This document shows, piece after piece, positions 47,301-58,860 of a stretch of 64,000 nucleotides of DNA. Every line of letters starts with the position of its first letter. Positions within the stretch are counted from its first letter, which is position 1. The notes under the pieces were generated by a model. That model was not told the DNA's origin and did not search any database. It saw only the letters and a list, made by a program, of their open reading frames with translations. Location of the stretch: the NCBI GenBank assembly GCA_032622095.1, contig CP136063.1, forward strand, positions 211,092,355 to 211,156,354, read 5' to 3'. Both the position numbers and the translations under genes were made by a program. Source of the stretch: Siphonodentalium dalli (lineage: Eukaryota; Mollusca; Scaphopoda; Gadilida; Siphonodentaliidae).

Positions 47301-49890
47301 TGGAACTAATCAATATTATACAGGGTCAACCTGTCAAGCCAGTATGTATGAAATGAAATGTGTGTGTACAGGAACTAATCAGTATTATACAGGATCATCT
47401 TGTCAAGCCAGTATGTATGAAATGAAATGTGTGTGTACTGGAACTAATCAGTATTATACAGGATCATCTTGTCAAGCCAGTATGTATGAAATGAAATGTG
47501 TGTGTACCTGTGTGTACTGGAACTAATCAGTATTATACAGGGTCAACCTGTCAAGCCAGTATGTATGAAATGTGTGTGTACAGGAACTAATCAGTATTAT
47601 ACAGGGTCAACCTGTCAAGCCAGTATGTATGAAATGAAATGTGTCTTACATGTACAGGAACTAATCAGTATTATACAGGGTCAACCTGTCAAGCCAGTAT
47701 GTATGAAATGAAATGTGTCTGTACTGGAACTAATCTGTATTAAACAGGGTCAAGCCAGTAGGTATCAAAAGAAATGTGTCTGTACTGGAACTAATCGGTG
47801 TTATACATGGTCATCTTGTCAAGCCAGTATGTATCAAATGAAATGTGTGTGTACTGGAACTAATCAGTATTATACCGGGTCAAGCCAGTATGTATGAAAT
47901 GAAATGTGTCTGTACTGGAACTAATCAGTATTATACCGGGTCATCTTGTCATGCCAGTATGTATCAAATGAAATGTGTGTGTACTGGAACTATTCAGTAT
48001 TATACAGGGTCAACCTGTCAAGCCAGTATGTATGAAATGAAATGTGTCTGTACTGGAACTAATCTGTATTATACAGGGTCAACCTGTCAAGCCAGTATGT
48101 AAGAAATGAAATGTGTCTGTACCGGAACTAATCTGTATTATACAGGGTCAACCTGTCAAGCCATTATGTATGAAATGAAATGTGTCTGTACTGGAACTAA
48201 TCTGTATTAAACAGGGTCAACCTGTCAAGCCAGTAGGTATCAAAAGAAATGTGTCTGTACTGGAACTAATAGGTGTTATACATGGTCATCTTGTCAAGCC
48301 AGTATGTATCAAATGAAATGTGTGTGTACTGGAACTAATCGGTATTATACAGGGTCAACCTGTCAAGCCAGTATGTATGAAATGAAATGTGTGTGTACTG
48401 GAACTAATCAGTATTATACCGGGTCATCTTGTCAAGCCAGTATGTATCAAATGAAATGTGTGTGTACTGGAACTAATCAGTATTATACAGGGTCAACCTG
48501 TCAACCTAGTATGTATCAAATGAAATGTGTCTGTACTGGAACTAATCAGTATTATACAGGATCATCTTGTCAAGCCAGTATGTATGAAATGAAATGTGTG
48601 TGTACTGGAACTAATCGGTATTATACAGGGTCAACCTGTCAACCTAGTATGTATCAAATGAAATGTGTGTGTACTGGAACTAATCGGTATTATTCAGGGT
48701 CAAGCCAGTATGTATGAAATGAAATGTGTGTGTACTGGAACTAATCAGTATTATACAGGGTCAACCTGTCAAGCCAGTATGTATCAAATGAAATGTGTCT
48801 GTACTGGAACTAATCAGTATTATACCGGGTCATCTTGTCAAGCCAGTATGTATGAAATGAAATGTGTGTGTACTGGAACTAATCAGTATTATACAGGGTC
48901 AACCTGTCAAGCCAGTATGTATGAAATGAAATGTGTGTGTACTGGAACTAATCAGTATTATACAGGATCATCTTGTCAAGCCAGTATGTATGAAATGTGT
49001 GTGTACAGGAACTAATCAGTATTATACAGGATCATCTTGTCAAGCCAGTATGTATGAAATGAAATGTGTGTGTACTGGAACTAATCAGTATTATACAGGA
49101 TCATCTTGTCAAGCCAGTATGTATGAAATGAAATGTGTGTGTACCTGTGTGTACTGGAACTAATCAGTATTATACAGGGTCAACCTGTCAAGCCAGTATG
49201 TATGAAATGTGTGTGTACAGGAACTAATCAGTATTATACAGGGTCAACCTGTCAAGCCAGTATGTATGAAATGAAATGTGTCTTACATGTACAGGAACTA
49301 ATCAGTATTATACAGGGTCAACCTGTCAAGCCAGTATGTATGAAATGAAATGTGTCTGTACTGGAACTAATCAGTATTATACAGGGTCAAGCCAGTATCT
49401 ATCAAATGAAATGTGTCTGTACTGGAACTAATCAGTATTATACAGGGTCAACCTGTCAACCTAGTATGTATCAAATGAAATGTGTCTGTACTGGAACTAA
49501 TCAGTATTATACAGTGCCAACCTGTCAAGCCAGTATGTATGAAATGAAATGTGTCTGTACTGGAACTAATCCGTATTATACAGGGTCAACCTGTCAAGCC
49601 AGTATGTATGAAATGAAATGTGTGTGTACTGGAACTAATCGGTATTATACAGGGTCAACCTGTCAAGCCAGTATGTATCAAATGAAATGTGTCTGTACTG
49701 GAACTAATCAGTATTATACAGTGCCAACCTGTCAAGCCAGTATGTATGAAATGAAATGTGTCTGTACTGGAACTAATCCGTATTATACAGGGTCAACCTG
49801 TCAAGCCAGTATGTATCAAATGAAATGTGTGTGTACTGGAACTAATCAGTATTATACAGGGCCAACCTGTCAAGCCGGTTTGTATCAAAT
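44268..49890 (+). repeat. Tandem array of about 82 copies of a 69-bp exon-tail/splice-donor unit
   Basis: I counted 82 occurrences of the unit core GGAACTA. The usual period is 69 bp, or 23 codons. In the exon 10 frame the unit reads KCVCTGTNQYYTGSTCQASM followed by YQM or YEM. Each unit therefore contains the exon 10 3' coding end, the former donor (AGTATGTAT) and about 15 bases of intron. Common two-state variants are CAACCTGT/CATCTTGT, GTGTCTGT/GTGTGTGT, ATGAAATG/ATCAAATG and CAG/CGG/CTG/CCG before TATTAT. Because 69 is divisible by three, open runs reach 200 or more residues, but stops (for example near 44378 and 45220) and short units break them. Larger blocks are duplicated inside: 44834-45900 recurs at 47715-48720, and 47496-47711 recurs at 49133-49348. 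The array lies in the intron between exons 10 and 11. Confidence 0.93.
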
Positions 49891-50440
49891 GAAATACATT
49901 ATAAACAAAGGAAACTCCAGAAGATGGTCAGGCTGTGATTATCAGGTCTATTGAAATGCATTATTGATTAACATGGATAATGTTATCCTCTGGTAACTGA
50001 GATGCCTGTGATTTTAGAATGGGTGTTTTATAGAGTGTGCTCTAAGGGGTTTCCACATCTGAACTTTGTCAAGAGGTGGACAGTTTAGATGGAACTACAC
50101 AGAAAATGGATTAATTGTTAATATTTGATTTTGGATAAATTAAGCAAAAAACGGAATTTAAAAAACAAATTAAAAAATGGATTTATTGTTAATATTTGAT
50201 TTTGGATAAATTAAGCAAAGAGCGGAATCTAAAAAACAAATTAAAAAATGAAATTAAAAAAAAAAAAAAAAATTCATTTCATTTTTACCCACCAAGGGTA
50301 GCACCCCATATCAATGCAAAGATAGACTTTCTGTATTAAACTTTTTAGTTATAAACTTTGTAGGCATATTTTTTATACTGGCCAAAAACACTCATCCATT
50401 GCCATGGAACAAGTTACACAGGTGAAACAAATTTGTTCAC
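49891..50440. other. Intron sequence after the 69-bp array
   Basis: A block of about 70 bases (TGGATTAATTGTTAATATTTG, then GATAAATTAAGCAAA) is duplicated at 50108 and 50177. An A run follows near 50260. No gene is seen. Confidence 0.5.
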
Positions 50441-50589
50441 TACAATAATGTTACGTTTTCACATGATAGTAGGTGTACGTTTGGTCACATGATAGTAGGT
50501 GTATATTCCCAATCTCTCTCTGTATTTGGAATTTGTGTGGTGATTCCGTTTTTCTGTCTGTCCGGACAAATATCTCAAACACCGGTTGT

Positions 50590-51060
50590 AGGATCTGAAT
50601 GAGTTTTTTTTCCGGATTTTTCGTCCTAGGGTTATTCATCTTTGTTTATCTGGAATGTTGTTTTTGTTCATATGAGCAGATATCTCCACCACAGGCTGAC
50701 GAATCTCAAAATGAAATTTCGTTTGGATGTTCACTACTATGAGGGCAATCAATTGAGTGTTCAATCATTTTTTTTTTCTGTTTTCCGGTCTACAGTTATT
50801 CACCTTTGTTTATTTGTAAGTTTCAGTTTTTTGTCTGTATCTCCACCACCGGTTGACTGATATCAATGAAATTTGGTAGGGATATTCACTACTATGATGG
50901 CAATCAATTAACTGTTCAATTGTTTTGTTCATGTTTTCTGTTCTCGAGTTATTTATCTTTGTTTATATGAAAATATTGGGGTTTTTTTTATCTGAGCAGA
51001 TATCTTAACCATATCAGTTCAAATTTGCGACTGGGGTATGCCAACACCGCCGATGCAATC
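50590..51060. repeat. Degenerate tandem repeat related to 900-1640
   Basis: GTTATTCATCTTTGTTTATC, CTCAAAATGAAATTTCGTTT and GGATATTCACTACTATGATG mark two to three units of about 175 bp. Preceding these, CACATGATAGTAGGTGTA is duplicated at 50459 and 50485. Confidence 0.65.
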
Positions 51061-51263
51061 TCTTGTTTTAATTGGAACATAACTGTATTTGGGTGTGGGA
51101 AGATCATAAGTACATAAACATTAATAGATCTGAGTTGGGCCGATATATCGAGCAGGGAGTGATGAATATCTTGGGTATTTATATTTATGTTATTATACTG
51201 TGAACATTTTTGTGGAATCATAATGTCATTGTACTGATTTCAATGATAATTCTGTTTTAAATA

Positions 51264-51496
51264 TTAACCCTTTCTATACAAATTGGATTCTCCCACGCAG
51301 TTATAACAGTGTATATTGGAATGGTATATTATTCATTGGAGGAGTGTTCAGGGAAAATGAGCATACAAAAAGATAATACAATTGCAGAAGGATATTTATT
51401 CATTTGTGGGAAATGTTCATCAGGTCATTTGTTGAACTTATTATCGCAAAATTTCCTTAGGATCGTCAATGAGTATTTAGTAATGAAAGGGTTAAA
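51264..51496. mobile_element. TTAACCC-type MITE
   Basis: The ends TTAACCCTTTCTATACA and TAGTAATGAAAGGGTTAA are inverted copies over their outer 10 bases (TTAACCCTTT / AAAGGGTTAA). The body matches 8503-8770 and, inverted, about 57412-57632. The open frame on the plus strand is incidental. Confidence 0.75.
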
Positions 51497-51830
51497 CAAA
51501 CATGTTGCTAATGGGAACACAGTTTGAAGTCGAAATCTGGGATTTTTAGTTTGGTGTGGCTGTTGTGCAGTGCTTCACATGAACAGTTTGGATGACAGCA
51601 GGTTTTAGCACTGGTAAATTATCAGACTGGTGCATTTTACACCTCTATTAAGTTAGATACATGTGACCCAGAATAGTATATACATGTATTACAATGAAAT
51701 GCATAAATTTGGTTGATGAAAGTTAGTGTTTTTTTCCTTTTTAGATGAAATTCTTACTGTAACCAGTAAATATCTTCTTCTCTTATGTTCACCTGATACT
51801 ATTTGCTAACATTGAGATTCTTTTTTAAAA

Positions 51831-54660
51831 GATGATGACTATAGTGCTATAATGATTACAGGTCACAAACTCCACTGTATGATGATGACTATAGTGCTAT
51901 AATGATTACAGGCCACAAACTCCACTGTATGATGACTATAGTGCTATAATGATTACAGGCCACAAACTCCACTGTATGATGACTATAGTGCTATAATGAT
52001 TACAGGCCACAAACTCCACTGTATGATGACTATAGTGCTATAATGATTACAGGCCACAAACTCCACTGTATGATGACTATAGTGCTATAATGATTACAGG
52101 CCACAAACTCCACTGTATGATGATGACTATAGTGCTATAATGATTACAGGCCACAAACTCCACTGTATGATGACTATAGTGCTATAATGATTACAGGTCA
52201 CAAACTCCACTGTATGATGACTATAGTGCTATAATGATTACAGGCCACAAACTCCACTGTATGATGACTATAGTGCTATAATGATTACAGGCCACAAACT
52301 CCACTGTATGATGACTATAGTGCTATAATGATTACAGGTCACAAACTCCACTGTATGATGACTATAGTGCTATAATGATTACAGGCCACAAACTCCACTG
52401 TATGATGACTATAGTGCTATAATGATTACAGGTCACAAACTCCACTGTATGATGACTATAGTGCTATAATGATTACAGGCCACAAACTCCACTGTATGAT
52501 GACTATAGTGCTATAATGATTACAGGTCACAAACTCCACTGTATGATGACTATAGTGCTATAATGATTACAGGTCACAAACTCCACTGTATGATGACTAT
52601 AGTGCTATAATGATTACAGGTCACAAACTCCACTGTATGATGACTATAGTGCTATAATGATTACAGGTCACAAACTCCACTGTATGATGATGACTATAGT
52701 GCTATAATGATTACAGGCCACAAACTCCACTGTATGATGATGACTATAGTGCTATAATGATTACAGGCCACAAACTCCACTGTATGATGATGACTATAGT
52801 GCTATAATGATTACAGGTCACAAACTCCACTGTATGATGACTATAGTGCTATAATGATTACAGGTCACAAACTCCACTGTGTGATGACTATAGTGCTATA
52901 ATGATTACAGGTCACAAACTCCACTGTATGATGACTATAGTGCTATAATGATTACAGGTCACAAACTCCACTGTATGATGACTATAGTGCTATAATGATT
53001 ACAGGCCACAAACTCCACTGTATGATGATGACTATAGTGCTATAATGATTACAGGTCACAAACTCCACTGTATGATGATGACTATAGTGCTATAATGATT
53101 ACAGGCCACAAACTCCACTGTATGATGATGACTATAGTGCTATAATGATTACAGGTCACAAACTCCACTGTATGATGACTATAGTGCTATAATGATTACA
53201 GGCCACAAACTCCACTGTATGATGATGACTATAGTGCTATAATGATTACAGGTCACAAACTCCACTGTATGATGATGACTATAGTGCTATAATGATTACA
53301 GGTCACAAACTCCACTGTATGATGATGACTATAGTGCTATAATGATTACAGGTCACAAACTCCACTGTATGATGATGACTATAGTGCTATAATGATTACA
53401 GGTCACAAACTCCACTGTATGATGATGACTATAGTGCTATAATGATTACAGGTCACAAACTCCACTGTATGATGATGACTATAGTGCTATAATGATTACA
53501 GGTCACAAACTCCACTGTATGATGACTATAGTGCTATAATGATTACAGGTCACAAACTCCACTGTATGATGATGACTATAGTGCTATAATGATTACAGGT
53601 CACAAACTCCACTGTATGATGATGACTATAGTGCTATAATGATTACAGGCCACAAACTCCACTGTATGATGATGACTATAGTGCTATAATGATTACAGGC
53701 CACAAACTCCACTGTATGATGATGACTATAGTGCTATAATGATTACAGGCCACAAACTCCACTGTATGATGATGACTATAGTGCTATAATGATTACAGGC
53801 CACAAACTCCACTGTATGATGATGACTATAGTGCTATAATGATTACAGGTCACAAACTCCACTGTATGATGACTATAGTGCTATAATGATTACAGGTCAC
53901 AAACTCCACTGTATGATGACTATAGTGCTATAATGATTACAGGTCACAAACTCCACTGTATGATGATGACTATAGTGCTATAATGATTACAGGCCACAAA
54001 CTCCACTGTATGATGATGACTATAGTGCTATAATGATTACAGGCCACAAACTCCACTGTATGATGATGACTATAGTGCTATAATGATTACAGGCCACAAA
54101 CTCCACTGTATGATGATGACTATAGTGCTATAATGATTACAGGTCACAAACTCCACTGTATGGTGACTATAGTGCTATAATGATTACAGGTCACAAACTC
54201 CACTGTATGATGACTATAGTGCTATAATGATTACAGGTCACAAACTCCACTGTATGATGATGACTATAGTGCTATAATGATTACAGGCCACAAACTCCAC
54301 TGTATGATGATGACTATAGTGCTATAATGATTACAGGTCACAAATTCCACTGTATGATGATGACTATAGTGCTATAATGATTACAGGCCACAAACTCCAC
54401 TGTATGATGATGACTATAGTGCTATAATGATTACAGGCCACAAACTCCACTGTATGATGATGACTATAGTGCTATAATGATTACAGGCCACAAACTCCAC
54501 TGTATGATGATGACTATAGTGCTATAATGATTACAGGCCACAAACTCCACTGTATGATGACTATAGTGCTATAATGATTACAGGCCACAAACTCCACTGT
54601 ATGATGATGACTATAGTGCTATAATGATTACAGGCCACAAACTCCACTGTATGATGATGA
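51831..54660. repeat. Satellite array, 47/50-bp unit, about 58 copies
   Basis: The unit is ATGATGACTATAGTGCTATA followed by ATGATTACAGGYCACAAACT and CCACTGT. Two binary differences run through the array: two or three GAT/ATG triplets at the start (47 versus 50 bp) and C or T after GATTACAGG. Otherwise units are almost identical, with rare single changes (for example CACAAATTCC near 54340 and CTGTGTGATG near 52877). The core ACTATAGTGCTATA contains the inverted repeat TATAG-TG-CTATA. No open frame is kept. Confidence 0.95.
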
Positions 54661-55008
54661 TACTCATAGCAGGAGGGATGGATCATATTTATAAAAAATG
54701 TATCGAGTTAAATAATAAGATGCAGCCAATCAAGTACTTGAGTATAATTAAATCTATTTAATACATTTCAGCTCGGTTTGTGGATGCAAGTGTTTAACTC
54801 ACAGATTTCTGGTGGTGAGGTCTCATGATGCATGAGTTTCATTGTTCTCTACTCTTCATAAACTCAACATTGCTAAAGTTCTAGATTCTATATATGCTAC
54901 TCTTTTGTTGCGCTCTTCATACCTGAATGCTTTTTCTCAGCTGAGCTCTTATTCTTGTTCATTACATTTAAGTATGTAAGATAAATTATATTACCTTTCT
55001 TATGTTAG
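54661..55008. other. Intron end before exon 11
   Basis: Unique-looking sequence leading to the acceptor TTCTTATGTTAG. I see nothing else in it. Confidence 0.45.
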
Positions 55009-55146
55009 GAATCAACAATCCACTACCATGTATTGATCCTGGAAATGGGGAGAATCCTTGCCTGAGTAACCTTGAATGTACTAATGGATTTTGTGTGTGT
55101 CCACTTGAACACTTTTGGAATTCTGGTTCTCAAATATGTGCTCTTG
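55009..55146 (+). CDS. Exon 11: six-Cys EGF/EB-like module
   Basis: The acceptor is TTTCTTATGTTAG and the donor GTAAGT. The 138-bp phase 1-1 exon codes INNPLPCIDPGNGENPC, LECTNGFCVCPLEHFWNSG and QICAL, with spacing x9, x5, x4, x1, x12. It resembles exon 2 in the compact C3-C4 loop (TNGF versus QNGL). It follows the 10.7-kb intron that contains the two satellite arrays. Confidence 0.83.
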
Positions 55147-55269
55147 GTAAGTACATTTATAATTTAGATATTTGTTTTATGTATACATTATTAAACTCAA
55201 GTTCATATGAATTGATCAAAAATAAAATAAAAATAACAAGCAAACTAAGAAAGTAATTCAAATTTCAGC

Positions 55270-55690
55270 ATGCCAACTTGACTTCTAGATGGGAGTCATC
55301 AATTTTTTCAGAAATTCATAGAAAAACATGGCTGCCAGTGGCCATCTTGGCGTTTACTCTTTTGATGACTAAATCCTTTGGCACACCAAACAGGCCAAAA
55401 CATGGATGCCAGCAGCCATCTCGGATTTTACTATTTGCATGACTATATCTCCTACAGACCACATCCCACATCCTCATCCGATCATCACCAAACTTTATAT
55501 AGATCTTCATGGTGACTTCTTGATGGGAGCCATAAATTTTTTCCAAAATTTGTAAAAAAACATGGCTGCCAATGGCCATCTTGGAATTTACTCTTTGCAT
55601 GACTAAATCCTTCAGCACACCCTACAGGCGACATCCCTCATTCAATAGTCACCAAACTCCATATGGATCTTAGGAGACGCCATCATGAGA
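55270..55690. repeat. Degenerate pearl-like core, about 3 units
   Basis: AACATGGCTGCCAGTGGCCA, GATCATCACCAAACTTTATA and CTCTTTGCATGACTAAATCC mark units of about 130-165 bp. No 5' end is present. Confidence 0.7.
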
Positions 55691-56061
55691 CTGCTTTGGA
55701 CCGGTCCACCCATGGCGGTCCAGTACTGCGAACTTGAATACATAGATGTATCCCTAGCTTAAGAAGTACTGGCCCTACTGGGGTTAACTGGTATGGAACT
55801 CCAAAGTTCCAATCACCAGCCAATGCACAGTGTTGCAAATATCTGGTTACCTGGTGTCAGATCACATGTATAGCAGCTTGTAAGATACATTCTTTGGTCT
55901 CGCCGACATCAAATGACAGTGAGTACCCCCTATGTCTTTTGATTCCAACGACTTCAAAGAATGCCCTGCTTGGGTTAGTGACTATATATTTGGCAAATAT
56001 GTAACTGCATAAGATAGCGAATTACCATCAATACCATGTCAACTAACCGTCATCTACATAT

Positions 56062-56338
56062 CAATATACTGAACACAGGTCACGATATACTGAACACAGG
56101 TCACAATATACTGAACACAGGTCACAATATACTGAACACAGGTCACGATATACTGAACACAGGTCACGATATACTGAACACAGGTCACGATATACTGAAC
56201 ACATGTCACAATATACTGAACACAGGTCACAATATACTGAACACAGGTCACGATATACTGAACACAGGTCACGATATACTGAACACAGGTCACGATATAC
56301 TGAACACAGGTCACAATATACTGAACACAGGTCACAAT
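56062..56338. repeat. Minisatellite, 21-bp unit, about 13 copies
   Basis: The unit is ATACTGAACACAGGTCACRAT with A or G in one position, repeated with almost no other change. Since 21 is divisible by three, both strands show open frames of about 100 residues (DILNTGH and VQYIVTC repeats). These are repeat artefacts. Confidence 0.95.
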
Positions 56339-56561
56339 ACCTGCATGTCGGAAATTGACCAATCTATCTGAAATATGTCAGTTGGCAATGCTAAGAACAA
56401 AATGTTAGGACTGAATGACATGAAGCATTTGCATTTTGCACTCAGTCCAATCATAGCACGTGGGGGTTGCTGAAACAGTAATTTGACACTTTCTGTAACA
56501 CAAACAAATATACCAAAGTAAGATTTAACGCATTTCCCTCTATTTACGGTATTTCATAATG

Positions 56562-56690
56562 ATTGGACTGGTCCAGACCTGTTCAGGAAAGAATTCCGGA
56601 CCACCGAGAGCTGGACCGGACTGAACTGGACTGCCTCTGCACTGAACCGGACCACCATAGGCGGTTCGGTCCAGTCCCCATCCTAGCCAG
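56562..56690. repeat. GGACC/GGTCC inverted-repeat cluster
   Basis: Words GGACTGGTCCAGAC, GCTGGACCGGACTGAACTGG and CGGTTCGGTCCAGTCC are partial inverted copies of each other. A related fragment, TTGGACCGGTCCACCCATGG, is at about 55697. The type of element is unclear. Confidence 0.5.
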
Positions 56691-56905
56691 CAGTCATCAT
56701 GGATTTCAAATTTGAATCCATGCACACCCTGCATCCCTCATTTATTGGTGAAATGTTTGAAATGAAAATAATTTCATCTACACAATACAAGACCTTTACT
56801 GTAACTTATCGGCTTTCCTTCTTCTTTATAAATCTCTTCATTGGTCAGCAAAAGATAAACACCTTCCCAAGTTGAGCTACAGTATCATTGACACTTTCAT
56901 TAAAT
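56690..56905. mobile_element. Pearl-like 3' end fragment
   Basis: TCATGGATTTCAAATTTGAATCC is followed at the right by CCAAGTTGAGCTACAGTATC and ATTGACACTTTCATT, the family's 3' end with one change in the hairpin. The matching 5' end was not found. Confidence 0.7.
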
Positions 56906-57127
56906 TTGCACACAGGGCGGTTTGACAAGTTAGTTTGCAGTTTTTCTCGACTGCCATAGGGTGTATCCTTAGTCCCATTGGGACAGCCCACCTCTAGTAT
57001 TAAATTCTGTCCTGTCCGTGTTTGGATTTGACACTGTGGGGGGAATGCCAGCACCCAAGGTGTAACCTCTTGTTTCTCTTCATATGTCATATTTCCTCAT
57101 ATTTTACACTCTTTTAATGTTTTGCAG

Positions 57128-57271
57128 AGGGCGGCTTTGGAGCAACATGCTCTGTAAATCAGTGCAGTTCAGCCAAAGGACTGAGTTGTAGAACTTTAAA
57201 TGGAGCCAATGCACTGTGCAGGTGTGCCACTACACAATTCTGGTACTCCGATGGGACTATTTGTTATGCAT
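57128..57271 (+). CDS. Exon 12: six-Cys module, last before the FN3 exons
   Basis: The acceptor is ATGTTTTGCAG and the donor GTGAGT. The 144-bp phase 1-1 exon codes GGFGATCSVNQC, GLSCRTLNGANALCRC and TTQFWYSDGTICYA, with spacing x4, x7, x9, x1, x13. The long C3-C4 loop groups it with exons 7-9. It closes the cysteine-rich part of the protein. Confidence 0.84.
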
Positions 57272-57950
57272 GTGAGTGATTCAAACTAATTCTCATCTAC
57301 TTAGAACATAGTGGAAACAACTGGAATTGGAGAGTTTTTCAACTGAACACAGTATAACAATGTAACATTATTGGAATTGAAGATCAGCAAACTATACAAC
57401 ATAGTTTCAGCATTAACGCTTTCTGTAATTAATACTAATTTATGATCAGCTCATTTAGGAAATGTTTAGATCATAAGTTCAACCAACGTTTTTGAACTTA
57501 TCATCTGAACATTTCTCACCAGCGAAAACGGATCCTTTTGCACATGTATTGTCAATTTACCTCTCTCCAAATGAATAATAGACCATTCGAATGTTAACTT
57601 TTATAACTGATGAAGAAGTGTTAAATAAATCCCTCCATAACTACAATGGTAACAGGAATAACTGAGAAACAAGACGTCCTCAAGAATAAAATAAGTCAAT
57701 AAATTCCTTCCGTTTGGGGTTAAATGAAATACATGATGATAGTCGGATGGCTCAGCACAATCCCTTTAAAATATTCAAATGACCTCATTTATTTTTAGAA
57801 ACTGACTCTTGGTGGGGCAATTCATGAAGCAGAATTAATGAGGTTGATGCGAAAATCACAATCATCATCTGGCAATATTGAATTCGCATAAAACATTTTT
57901 ACTGTTGTTTATAACTTAAAACCTTATAGTTGCATTTGCACATGGAAATC
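57272..57950. other. Intron sequence with an inverted MITE relative
   Basis: Bases about 57412-57632 contain GATCATAAGTTCAACCAACG, CAAATGAATAATAGACCATTC and GTTAACTTTTATAACTG, inverted relative to the element at 8503 and 51264. The rest is unrecognised. Confidence 0.5.
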
Positions 57951-57952
57951 TA

Positions 57953-58614
57953 TGGCAAGCCAAACCGCTATTTAATATTAATTTTACTTAAGTAAAATAA
58001 AATGACACTTTATTTCACTTAAGTGAAATAAAATGACATTTTATTTTACTTAAGTAAAATAAAGTGTCATTTTATTTTACTTAAGTGAAATAAAGTGCCA
58101 TCTACATGGTTTTAAGTAAAATTAAAACGCACACTAATTTTACTTAAGTGAAATAAAATTACCATTATGTTACGCCCTTTTTTTTATTTTACACTTAAGT
58201 AAAAAAGAATTTTACTTAAGTTAAATAAAACACAGTTTTTATTTAACTTAAGTAAAATTCTTTTTCACTTAAGTAAATTAAATGAACATTTGGGTTTATT
58301 TCACTTAAGTGAAATAAACGCCATCTACCGGTCATCGATAGATGTCATTTATTTTTCTTAAGTAAAATAAAGTGCAACCGGGTGTTAAGAGTTATTAATG
58401 ATTTCCCCCCAATCAGTTTAGAGACCATCGCCAAATCCCACCAAACCACATGTGACCTTGTTATAAGGACAGCTTAAGTAAAATAAAACCATGTAGATGG
58501 CGCTTTATTTCACTTAAGTGAAATAAAATGACACTTTATTTTACTTAAGTGAAATAAAGTGTCATTTTATTTTACTTAAGTAAAATTAGTATTAAATAGC
58601 GGTTTGGCTTGCCA
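57953..58614. mobile_element. TA-flanked MITE filled with CTTAAG palindromes
   Basis: The ends TGGCAAGCCAAACCGCTATT and AATAGCGGTTTGGCTTGCCA are perfect inverted copies flanked by TA on both sides, as for Tc1/mariner-type insertions. The inverted repeats continue for about 80 bases. Inside I count 15 CTTAAG words, mostly within longer palindromes such as TTTCACTTAAGTGAAA and TTTTACTTAAGTAAAA, joined by AAAATGACACTTTATTTT-like spacers. No transposase is coded. It lies in the intron between exons 12 and 13. Confidence 0.88.
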
Positions 58615-58860
58615 TATGGGGCATGGCGATCAGAACTTTTTATTCATGATGTAAAAAGATGTGATCTGATGAATCTCCAGCTTGATCCATCAACTGAAGA
58701 AAATCTTTCAAAGGAGTGAAATTTGTGAATAATAGTTACTGTCCTTCTCAATGTTTTATTCAAGATATCGACTTCATGTATCGTTATTCTCAATCACCTT
58801 TTGACCTTAATCTGAACCTGGAGAGATATTATATTCATGTTTTCAATTTTTTAATTACAG

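Noticed and set aside
44061-49954. A chain of open frames of 60-215 residues with CVCTGTNQYYTGSTC repeats as a separate secreted repeat protein
   Set aside because: Frames change at short units and stops occur from the second unit on. The open runs follow from a unit length divisible by three, and the unit includes a splice donor, so an intronic array is the simpler view.
51831-54660. CRISPR-like array
   Set aside because: Units are contiguous with no unique spacers, and the genome is eukaryotic.
56036-56371. Open frames of about 100 residues on both strands
   Set aside because: They are translations of a 21-bp minisatellite and stay open only because of the period.
58716-58860. Coding extension upstream of the first FN3 exon
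   Set aside because: The frame is open, but a polypyrimidine tract and AG at 58860 and the start of FN3 homology place the exon border at 58861.
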